Notes under the pieces: model-generated
Databases searched by the model: none
Told to the model about the DNA's origin: nothing
What the model saw: only the letters and a program-made list of their open reading frames with translations
In this document: in pieces, positions 1 to 6,128 of the stretch
Position numbering within the stretch: the stretch's first letter is position 1
How the letters are laid out: each line of letters begins with the position of its first letter
Program-made: the position numbers and the translations under genes
Assembly: GCA_041628615.1 (NCBI GenBank)
Contig: JBFKOW010000188.1
Span: 1 to 6,209, forward strand
From: JAMWZF01 sp041628615
Lineage (GTDB): Bacteria > Pseudomonadota > Alphaproteobacteria > Rhodobacterales > Rhodobacteraceae
Length of the DNA: 6,209 nt
Reading direction: 5' to 3'

Positions 1-148
1 CGGCGGCGGCGGCGTCTGGTCCTGTGTCACGGCCGGGTCCGGCACCCTGTCTGTTGGTCCGGCGGGCCGCGGGACACCGCCGGGCCGGAGGGTAGCGCCG
101 GGCGGCAAGCTTGACCACACCCCGGAGGTGTGAGACCTGCTCGCGGCC
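1..148. other. Upstream region without a supported gene
   Basis: The stretch opens with a (CGG)n run at 1-14. One forward frame is open from the left edge to a TGA at 131-133, but its Gly/Pro/Arg-rich translation matches no family I know and its codons (TCT, GTT, GGT, TGT) lack the strong third-position G/C bias of the genes downstream. The other two forward frames close at 93-95 and 112-114. The reverse frame here is a shadow of the downstream gene. I therefore read this as the 5' flank of the locus, possibly with the tail of an unrecognised upstream gene. A TTGACC at 111-116 resembles a -35 box, but no convincing -10 follows. Confidence 0.4.
116..132 (+). promoter_or_regulatory. Hairpin/dyad containing the upstream Shine-Dalgarno
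   Basis: CACACC (116-121) and GGTGTG (127-132) are perfect 6-base inverted arms around the 5-base loop CCGGA. The only good Shine-Dalgarno-like sequence before the first gene, GGAGG at 124-128, lies half in the loop and half in the 3' arm. It sits 20 bases before ATG 149, which is too far for normal use, but 8 bases before an in-frame CTG at 137. The dyad could be an RNA element masking the ribosome site, a protein operator, or chance in GC-rich DNA. Confidence 0.3.
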
Positions 149-2665
149 ATGACACCGCCTCCCAGCCCCCCCCATACCGGACCCGTCCCGACCGCCGTGG
201 CGCGGGTCGAACCGGGGACGATGGTGCCGGTTGCGCCGGGGCTGGAGGCGGCATTCTACCCGGCCGACGGCCCGGAACGGGCGCGGGTGCTGATGCTGCA
301 CGGCGGCGGCGGGGTCGGCGGGTCGCCGGCGATGATGGCGCCGCTGGCGGCGGCGATCGTGCAGGGCGGCGGGGCCGCCTGCGCGGTGCTGCGCTACCGG
401 ACCCGCGAGACCGCCGGACCGGCGCTGACCGCCGCCGACACCTGCGACGACGCGGCGGCGGCGCTGGACTGGGCGCGGCGCGGCCTGCCGGACGGGGCGA
501 AACTGTTCGTGCTGGGGGCGTCCTACGGCGGCTTTCTCGCGCTCGACGCGGCGCACCGGGCGCCCGAGGGCGTGGCCGGGCTCATCCTGCTGAACCCGGT
601 GACCGAGACCCGGCCCGGCGGCTTCGCCAACGCGGTGCTGACCCCCGAAACCGCCGGGGACCGGTCGCCGCAGGCGCTCTGGGCCGGGTCGCCGGCGATG
701 GGCCGGATGCGCTGCCTGATCGTGCACGGGCGGCGGGACGACGTGGTCCCGCACGAGGCGTCGGCCGCCTTCGCCGCGCTCTGGCCGCCGGGGCGGGCGC
801 GGCTGATCCTGCAGCCGAACGCGGCGCACGGCTACTTCAACCGGCCGCCGCATACCGGCATCGTGGCGGGACAGGTGCGGGACTTCGCGCTCGGCGCCGC
901 GCCACGGCGGCCCGACCGGCTGCCAGAGGGCGTGCGCCTGCTCTACGGCATCGGTGCGCAGAAGGCCGGGACCTCGTGGCTGTTTTCCTACCTGCGGACC
1001 CATCCCGGCGTGCACAGCCAGGCGATCAAGGAACTGCACTACTTCGACCAGATCGCCCCGGCCGGGCAGAGCCCCGAGCACCTGGCCTCGGTGCTCGGGG
1101 CGCTGAAATCCGAGGTCGGCGCGCTGAGCCTGCCGATCGGGCCCGAGGACGGCCGGCTGCTGCGCAAGGCGGTGCTGCGGGCGCGCTACCTCGACATCTT
1201 CACCGCCGAGCCGGGGCGGCACGGCAAGTACCTGTCCTACCTGACCGAGGGCCGCGGTCCCGGACAGCCGGTGGTCTGCGACATCACCCCGGCCTACTGC
1301 ACCCTCACCGCCGAGACCTACGCCGAGATGGCCGGCCTCGGCGATACCCGGTTCCTGTTCCTGATGCGCGACCCGGTGGGGCGGCTCTGGTCGCAGATCC
1401 GCATGGCGATCGGGGCGCGCGGCTTCTCGTCCGATCCGGCGGACCCGACCGCCCGGGCGCGGTTCGACGCGGCCTGCCGCGCGCGGTCCGAGGAACTGGT
1501 GGGGATCTTCGGCAGGACCGGGCCGGTGGGCCGGGCCGACTACCTGCGGACCCTGCGGGAACTGGAATGGGCGGTGCCGGCCGACCGGATCCTGACCCTG
1601 TTCCACGAACGGCGCTTCAGCCAGCAGACCGCCGACCGGATCTGCGCCTTCCTCGGCCTGCCGCCGCACCCGATCCCCGCCGACGACCGGCCCGAGGGCG
1701 GCGATCCCGACGACGTGCCGGAAGAGATCGAGGCGCTGCTCTACCCGATCCTCGAGGACCAGTATCGCGGCATCGCCGCCCGGTTCGGCGACCCGCTGCC
1801 CGACCGCTGGCGGGCGCGGATGGCTCGGTTCGGCGGGGCGCAGGGCCGGACCGCGCGGCCCGCGGCGCCGGCGGTCTGGCGGGCGGCGGGGCGCCGGGGT
1901 CCGGACGGACCGGCCCGGTCGGTGCTCTTCGCGCATATCCCCAAGACCGCCGGGCAGACGGTGACCGCAGAGTTGCGGCGGGTGCTGGGCCGCCGGGCGA
2001 TGTCGCCGGTGCGCACCCATACCCAGGTGGCGCCGGACGCGCAGCTGCCGCCGGGCTACCGGCTCTATGCCGGACACCTGGACTGGACCGACCTCGAGAC
2101 CCTGCCCGAGCCGCGCTTCGCCTTCACCATCCTGCGCGACCCGCGTGAACGGATCGCGTCGTTCTACTTCTACCTGCTGCGCGAGGCGGCGGGGCTGTCC
2201 GAGGCCGATCTCGGTAAGAGCGCCAACTTCGGCAAGAAGATGATCTCGACCCGGTCGGCGGACGCCTATTTCTTCGAGGGCGACAAGCCCTGGCAGCGGT
2301 TCATCCGGGACCACTACGACAACTTCTTCTGCACCTACCTCGCGACCCGCAGGATCCGGGGCAGCAAGCAGGTCGACGGGATGTCGGCGGCGGACCACGT
2401 GGCGGCGGCGGTGGCCGGGGCCGGGGCGCTGGACGGGGTCTACCACGTCGACGGCCTGGAACCGCTCGAGGCCGATCTCGGGATGGCGCTGGGCGGGGCG
2501 GTGCGGATCGCCGGGAACTACGTGAACGCCGGGCCGAGGCCGGTGCGGGGCAGCCGCTGGGCGGAACTGCTCGACCGGTTCGAAAGCGACGCCAGCGTCC
2601 GGCGGATCGAAGCCTTCGCCGAACGCGATCTGGCCCTGCTCGACGCGCTCGGGCTCGGCGGCTGA
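149..2665 (+). CDS. Three-domain fusion: alpha/beta-hydrolase, sulfotransferase, sulfotransferase
   Basis: This predicted soluble 838-residue protein has three full-length units. Residues about 27-250 are an alpha/beta-hydrolase of the dienelactone-hydrolase/peptidase kind: oxyanion motif HGGGG at 51-55, nucleophile elbow GASYGG (Ser125), Asp197 in HGRRD, His227 in AAHGY. Residues about 262-555 are a PAPS-dependent sulfotransferase: 5'-phosphosulfate loop GAQKAGTSW (Lys272), KELHYFD with probable catalytic Glu295, TPAY at 380-383, and 3'-phosphate motif RDPVGRLWS (Arg407, Ser415), a layout like heparan-sulfate 3-O- and N-sulfotransferases. After an Arg/Ala/Pro-rich linker, residues about 590-838 are a Sulfotransfer_2-type domain: HIPKTAG (Lys599), YAGH (His643), RDPRERIAS (Arg663, Ser671). 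No signal peptide or membrane segment is seen. It probably deacylates and sulfates a glycan, but the substrate is inferred only from capsule-gene neighbours. The start is uncertain: an in-frame stop lies at 131-133, and CTG 137, GTG 197 and ATG 221 are alternatives; the domain core begins after Met25. Confidence 0.9.
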   Translation: MTPPPSPPHTGPVPTAVARVEPGTMVPVAPGLEAAFYPADGPERARVLMLHGGGGVGGSPAMMAPLAAAIVQGGGAACAVLRYRTRETAGPALTAADTCDDAAAALDWARRGLPDGAKLFVLGASYGGFLALDAAHRAPEGVAGLILLNPVTETRPGGFANAVLTPETAGDRSPQALWAGSPAMGRMRCLIVHGRRDDVVPHEASAAFAALWPPGRARLILQPNAAHGYFNRPPHTGIVAGQVRDFALGAAPRRPDRLPEGVRLLYGIGAQKAGTSWLFSYLRTHPGVHSQAIKELHYFDQIAPAGQSPEHLASVLGALKSEVGALSLPIGPEDGRLLRKAVLRARYLDIFTAEPGRHGKYLSYLTEGRGPGQPVVCDITPAYCTLTAETYAEMAGLGDTRFLFLMRDPVGRLWSQIRMAIGARGFSSDPADPTARARFDAACRARSEELVGIFGRTGPVGRADYLRTLRELEWAVPADRILTLFHERRFSQQTADRICAFLGLPPHPIPADDRPEGGDPDDVPEEIEALLYPILEDQYRGIAARFGDPLPDRWRARMARFGGAQGRTARPAAPAVWRAAGRRGPDGPARSVLFAHIPKTAGQTVTAELRRVLGRRAMSPVRTHTQVAPDAQLPPGYRLYAGHLDWTDLETLPEPRFAFTILRDPRERIASFYFYLLREAAGLSEADLGKSANFGKKMISTRSADAYFFEGDKPWQRFIRDHYDNFFCTYLATRRIRGSKQVDGMSAADHVAAAVAGAGALDGVYHVDGLEPLEADLGMALGGAVRIAGNYVNAGPRPVRGSRWAELLDRFESDASVRRIEAFAERDLALLDALGLGG

Positions 2666-3798
2666 TGCCCGGCGGCGCGATCGCCGCGCTGCGCGAGGCG
2701 CGGCTGGTGCCCTACCGCTTCGCCGGCGGGCGGTTCCACGGCGGGTTCCGCGAGGACGAGGCCCCGGACACCGGGCGGATGCGGCACAAGGCCGGGGTCC
2801 GCGACGTGCCCGCCCCTGCGGCGGCGGCGGCGGAGTCCGCGCCCGGCGCCCGGCTGGACGGGCGCTACCTCTACGGCGGGCCGCTCTGGGCGCATTACGG
2901 CCACGTCCTCGTCGATTGCGTGCACCGGCTCTGGGCCCTGCACGAGGACGGCGGCGCGGGCTGGGACGGGATCGTGTTCACCGGGGTGATCGGGCTGCGC
3001 GGGGTGCGCGACGCGGCGGACCTCGGCGCCGCGCGGCCGCCGGACTACCTCGGGGCGCTGATCCGGCTGCTCGGCCTGCCGGACCTGCCGGTCCACCTCG
3101 TGCGGGCGCCGACGACGGTGGCGCGGCTCGACGTGCCGGAACAGGGGACCTGGGGGCACGGGCCGATCCTGCCGTTCTACCGGGCGCATCTCGACCGCTA
3201 CCAGCGGCACCTGCAGGACAGCCTCGCCGACCGGATCGCGGCGGCGCCCGAAAGGGTCTACCTCGGCCGCAGCCACCTGATCCACAAGGGCGGCGTGGTC
3301 GGCGGCAGCTACTTCCGCGACGCGATGGCGCGGGACGGGGTCGCGCCGGTGGAGCCCGAGACGCTCGACCTCGGGGAGCAGCTGGCACTGTTCCTCGGCG
3401 CCCGGATCCTCGCCGCCGACGAGGGAAGCGCGCTGCACACGATCCAGGTGCTGTCGCGGATCGGCGGACGGGTGGCGATGCTGCCGCGGCGGGCGGTGCA
3501 CGCGGTCTACGACAAGGCGATACGACCCCGGGCCGCCGGCTTCGACGTGGTGACGGCGGGGGCGGACATCGTCGCCCTCACCGACCGGTTCGGAACCATG
3601 TCGCCGGGCTGCCTCGCCGCCTACGCGCGGCCGGAGGCGGCGTTCGAGGAACTGCGGCGGCTGGGGCTGGTGTCGGGCGGGTTCGACGCCGGCGGGTTCC
3701 ACGCCGCCGAGCGGGCCGATCTCGCCGCGGCCCGGGCGACGAGCCCCGACATCCTCGACGGCTGGACCCGGGCGGTGGCCGAACTGCGCCGGGGCTAG
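2665..3798 (+). CDS. Family 61 glycosyltransferase (DUF563-like)
   Basis: This 377-residue protein resembles glycosyltransferase family 61 (Glyco_transf_61, PF04577), common in bacterial surface-polysaccharide loci. Three regions support this. A WAHYGHVLVDCVHRLW block at 75-90 matches the family's HxGHFLxDxLxRLW segment. VYLGRS at 198-203 matches the beta-strand plus Arg-Ser motif. Residues 230-260 follow the pattern of a 'PE-L-L-EQ' helix and then an ADEGSALHT segment, equivalent to the family's GxxGSALHN site. Length is normal for the family and no membrane segment is evident, so it is probably a cytoplasmic or peripheral enzyme. The start ATG shares one base with the preceding TGA (TGATG) and has no clear Shine-Dalgarno, so translation is probably coupled to the sulfotransferase fusion. 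Donor sugar and linkage cannot be read from the sequence. Family assignment is fairly firm; a role in building the exported glycan is inferred. Confidence 0.82.
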   Translation: MPGGAIAALREARLVPYRFAGGRFHGGFREDEAPDTGRMRHKAGVRDVPAPAAAAAESAPGARLDGRYLYGGPLWAHYGHVLVDCVHRLWALHEDGGAGWDGIVFTGVIGLRGVRDAADLGAARPPDYLGALIRLLGLPDLPVHLVRAPTTVARLDVPEQGTWGHGPILPFYRAHLDRYQRHLQDSLADRIAAAPERVYLGRSHLIHKGGVVGGSYFRDAMARDGVAPVEPETLDLGEQLALFLGARILAADEGSALHTIQVLSRIGGRVAMLPRRAVHAVYDKAIRPRAAGFDVVTAGADIVALTDRFGTMSPGCLAAYARPEAAFEELRRLGLVSGGFDAGGFHAAERADLAAARATSPDILDGWTRAVAELRRG

Positions 3799-3838
3799 GG
3801 CGGCGCGGCTTTTCTCGCCCGGCGCGACCGGCTAGGGT

Positions 3839-3862
3839 CGGGGCAGCGTCCCAGCCCCGGAG
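3839..3862 (+). promoter_or_regulatory. Hairpin abutting the kpsE ribosome binding site
   Basis: CGGGGC (3839-3844) and GCCCCG (3854-3859) form a perfect 6-base stem with a 9-base loop. The 3' arm runs into the Shine-Dalgarno GGAG at 3859-3862, which lies 6 bases before GTG 3869 and fixes that start. Pairing could limit access of ribosomes to kpsE. There is no T run, so it does not look like an intrinsic terminator. Chance pairing is a real alternative at this base composition. Confidence 0.3.
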
Positions 3863-3868
3863 ATCTCG

Positions 3869-5263
3869 GTGAGCACCGTTTCGAAACCCGGCGATCCCGC
3901 CGAGCCCCCGGCGGAGAGGCCGGCCGGCAAGCCCGGCAAGGTCGCGCACCTGGCGCCCGAGGGGGCGCGGGCGCGGCAGGCCGGGGGACAACCGGCCGCG
4001 GACGCCGCCGAAAAGGCGGCGCAGCAGCCGGCCCCGAAGCCGGGCCGGGGCGCGCCGGACGACAGCGCCGAGGAGACCGGCGCCGGGCCGGCCCCGGCGG
4101 CGAAACCCGCCGCGCCGCCGATCCCGCCGCCGGCGCCGGCGGCACGGCTGCACCGGCGGCACCTGGCGGTGGCGCTCAGCTTCGTCGCGCTGGTGCTGCT
4201 GCCGGTCGCGGTGTCGGTCTGGTACCTGACCAACCGGGCGGTGCCGCAATACGTCTCGGAGACCGGGTTCTCGGTGCGGACCGAGGAACTGGCCTCGGCC
4301 TTCGAACTGCTCGGCGGGGTGGCGGAACTCTCGGGGTCGTCGTCCTCGGACACCGACATCCTCTACCGCTTCATCCAGAGCTCGCAGATGGTGCGGCTGG
4401 TGGACGGGCGGCTCGACCTGCGGGCGCTCTGGGCCAAGGCGGACCCGGCGCGGGACCCGGTCTTCGCCTTCCACCCGCCCGGCACGATCGAGGACCTGAC
4501 CGCCTACTGGGGCCGGATGGTCACGGTCTACTCGGACAGCGGCACCGGGCTGATCGACCTCGAGGTCTCGGCCTTCACGCCCGAGGACGCCCGCGCCGTG
4601 GCGCAGGCGATCTACGACGAGGCGTCGCTGATGATCAACCGGCTGTCCGACATCGCCCGCGAGGACAGCACGCGCTATGCCGCCGAGGAACTCGACAAGG
4701 CGGTGGAGCGGCTGAAGAACGCCCGCGAGGCGATGACCCGGTTCCGCAACGAGACCCAGATCGTCGACCCCACCGCCTCGATCCAGAGCCAGATGGGGAT
4801 CCTGTCCTCGCTGCAGGCGGAACTGGCGCAGACCCTGATCGCGCTCGACACCCTGCGCGACAGCACCACCGACACCGACCCGCGGGTGACCCAGGCCGAG
4901 CGGCGGGTCGAGGTGATCGAGAACCGGATCGCCGAGGAACGGCGCAAGCTGGGCATCGGCGAGGCGCGCAGCGGGTCCGCGTCGGGAACCGTCTTCGCCG
5001 ACGTGATCGGCGAATACGAACGGCTGGCGGTGGATCTCGAATTCGCCCAGCAATCCTATACCGCGGCGCTGGCGGCCTACGATGCCGCGCTGGGCGAGGC
5101 GCAGCGGCAGAGCCGCTATCTCGCCGCGCACATCACGCCGTCGCTGCCCGAGGCGCCGCAGCACCCGGCGGTCTGGGCCAGCGCCGGGCTGGTGGCGCTG
5201 TTCTCGTTCCTCGCCTGGGCGATCCTGGTGCTCGCCGGCTACGCCATCCGGGACCGGCGGTAG
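3869..5263 (+). CDS. kpsE: Capsule polysaccharide export inner-membrane protein, KpsE/CtrB/BexC family
   Basis: This 464-residue protein has the layout of the polysaccharide co-polymerase family that links the capsule ABC transporter to the outer-membrane channel. Residues 1-93 are a cytoplasmic Ala/Pro/Lys/Glu-rich low-complexity tail. A membrane segment follows at about 98-120 after the basic RLHRRH. A periplasmic domain runs from about 121 to 434, with YVSETGFSVR near its start and helical, probably coiled-coil stretches at about 265-300, 310-362 and 380-420. The second membrane segment is at about 436-458, preceded by a Pro-rich patch, with a short basic C-terminus RDRR. The GTG start is favoured by GGAG at 6-base spacing; the next in-frame Met (174) lies after the first membrane segment, so the long tail is probably real. 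It makes the protein roughly 80 residues longer than E. coli KpsE as I remember it. kpsT follows 25 bases later. Confidence 0.85.
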   Translation: MSTVSKPGDPAEPPAERPAGKPGKVAHLAPEGARARQAGGQPAADAAEKAAQQPAPKPGRGAPDDSAEETGAGPAPAAKPAAPPIPPPAPAARLHRRHLAVALSFVALVLLPVAVSVWYLTNRAVPQYVSETGFSVRTEELASAFELLGGVAELSGSSSSDTDILYRFIQSSQMVRLVDGRLDLRALWAKADPARDPVFAFHPPGTIEDLTAYWGRMVTVYSDSGTGLIDLEVSAFTPEDARAVAQAIYDEASLMINRLSDIAREDSTRYAAEELDKAVERLKNAREAMTRFRNETQIVDPTASIQSQMGILSSLQAELAQTLIALDTLRDSTTDTDPRVTQAERRVEVIENRIAEERRKLGIGEARSGSASGTVFADVIGEYERLAVDLEFAQQSYTAALAAYDAALGEAQRQSRYLAAHITPSLPEAPQHPAVWASAGLVALFSFLAWAILVLAGYAIRDRR

Positions 5264-5288
5264 GCGGGGCGGTGCGGGGGCCGCGGCG

Positions 5289-5948
5289 ATGATCGTGTTG
5301 CGCGACCTGACCAAGGTCTACTGGGCCAACGGGCGGCGCAAGGTGGTGGCCGACGGCATCAACCTGACCGTTCCGACCGGCATGTCGCTCGGGGTGCTGG
5401 GGCGCAACGGGGCCGGCAAGACGACGCTGCTGCGGATGGTCGCCGGGCTGGTGACGCCGACCTCCGGCGAGGTGCTCACCGACGGGTCGATCTCGTTCCC
5501 GGTGGGCATCGCCAGCGCCACCCACCCCGACCTCACCGGGGCGCAGAACACCCGCTTCGTGGCCCGGCTCTACGGCGTCGATACCGACGAACTGCTCGAC
5601 TTCGTCGAGGACTTCGCGGAACTCGGCGACCATTTCCACATGCCGGTGCGGTCCTATTCCTCGGGGATGCGGGCGCGGCTCGGCTTCGGGATCAACATGG
5701 GGCTGAAGTTCGACATGTACCTGATCGACGAGGCCACCGCGACCGGCGACGGCGCCTTCGTCCGCAAGGCGCAGGCGGTGTTCCGCGAACGGATGCGCAA
5801 CGCCGGGGCGCTGTTCATCAGCCACTCGATCGGGCAGGTCCGCGAACTCTGCGAGGCGGTGGCGGTGCTGGAATCCGGGCGGCTCACCTATTTCGACGAC
5901 GTGGACGCCGGCATCGCCCATTACGAGGAGCGGCTGAAGGCCGGCTAG
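5289..5948 (+). CDS. kpsT: Capsule polysaccharide ABC exporter ATP-binding protein KpsT
   Basis: This 219-residue ATPase would power export of capsular polysaccharide across the inner membrane with a KpsM-type permease. Visible motifs are Walker A GRNGAGKT at 38-45, a THPDLTGAQN stretch at 78-87 typical of polysaccharide exporters, ABC signature YSSGM at 123-127, Walker B YLIDEA with Asp147 and Glu148, a TGD D-loop at 152-154, and switch His179 in ISHS. Length matches the KpsT/CtrD/BexA group (about 220 residues), which lacks the C-terminal glycan-binding domain of Wzt-type O-antigen ATPases. ATG 5289 is chosen because the ATPase fold begins right there; a longer in-frame reading from 5082 would overlap kpsE and adds only Arg-rich shadow sequence. 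The ribosome site is weak (GGGGG at 5276-5280, 8 bases upstream). No permease gene follows, which is unusual because kpsM is normally beside kpsT. Confidence 0.93.
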   Translation: MIVLRDLTKVYWANGRRKVVADGINLTVPTGMSLGVLGRNGAGKTTLLRMVAGLVTPTSGEVLTDGSISFPVGIASATHPDLTGAQNTRFVARLYGVDTDELLDFVEDFAELGDHFHMPVRSYSSGMRARLGFGINMGLKFDMYLIDEATATGDGAFVRKAQAVFRERMRNAGALFISHSIGQVRELCEAVAVLESGRLTYFDDVDAGIAHYEERLKAG

Positions 5949-5952
5949 CCGG
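5941..5952. repeat. 12-base perfect palindrome across the kpsT stop
   Basis: CCGGCTAGCCGG reads the same on both strands and contains the kpsT TAG stop codon. It has no loop and no T run, so it is a poor intrinsic terminator. It could be a protein-binding dyad or a chance result of the Ala-Gly-stop codons followed by CCGG. Confidence 0.3.
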
Positions 5953-6128
5953 AGGCAGCCGCCGCCGCGCCTGCCCCTGCCGCGCCTGCCTGTGCCGCCA
6001 TGCCCCTGCCCGTTCCGGTCGTGCGATCCGCCCGGACCTGGCCAGGCCGCGCCGGACTGTCACGGGCCGGCCGGACTTGCCCCCCGGCGCGGGGGTTGCG
6101 ACAACACCGACGCTGACAGGAGAGAGCC
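5949..6128. other. Intergenic region between kpsT and pncB
   Basis: No gene is supported here. Positions 5967-6011 are low-complexity DNA with a 15-base imperfect period (GCGCCTGCC at 5967 and 5982). CCGGAC occurs at 6032, 6052 and 6071, about two helical turns apart. CCCCC (6081-6085) and GGGGG (6091-6095) can form a short stem, and GTTG-CGA-CAAC (6095-6105) is a small dyad. No T run follows either, so there is no clear intrinsic terminator for the capsule genes. The pncB promoter is expected in this stretch, but I cannot place convincing -35 and -10 boxes. Confidence 0.4.
6118..6122 (+). promoter_or_regulatory. Shine-Dalgarno of pncB
   Basis: AGGAG, continuing as AGGAGAGAG, lies 6 bases before ATG 6129. 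It is the strongest ribosome site in the window and fixes the start of the truncated last gene. Confidence 0.75.

Noticed and set aside
2..133. Open + frame from the left edge ending at TGA 131, a possible tail of an upstream gene
   Set aside because: The translation is Gly/Pro-rich without recognisable motif, and its codon use is unlike the neighbouring genes; too little to call.
130..2148. Open frame of 672 codons on the + strand overlapping the fusion gene
   Set aside because: It is an Arg/Ala/Gly-rich shadow frame without recognisable motifs; the overlapping frame carries intact hydrolase and sulfotransferase motifs.
2518..3702. Reverse-strand open frame of 394 codons across the glycosyltransferase
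   Set aside because: It is a composition-driven shadow of the GT61 gene, without motifs and with biased Arg/Pro/His content.
3578..5314. Reverse-strand open frame of 578 codons across kpsE
   Set aside because: Long antisense frames are expected when third positions are nearly all G/C. The product is Arg/His/Pro-rich and matches no family, while the + strand encodes a clear KpsE layout.
6080..6096. C-run/G-run stem as an intrinsic terminator for the capsule operon
   Set aside because: The stem is only 5 bases and is followed by TTGCGAC rather than a T run.
5949..6116. In-frame readthrough extension of kpsT past TAG (55 codons, Ala/Pro-rich at first)
   Set aside because: KpsT is already full length at 219 residues. 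The extension uses more A/T-ending codons and turns into unstructured Arg-rich sequence, so it is probably non-coding.
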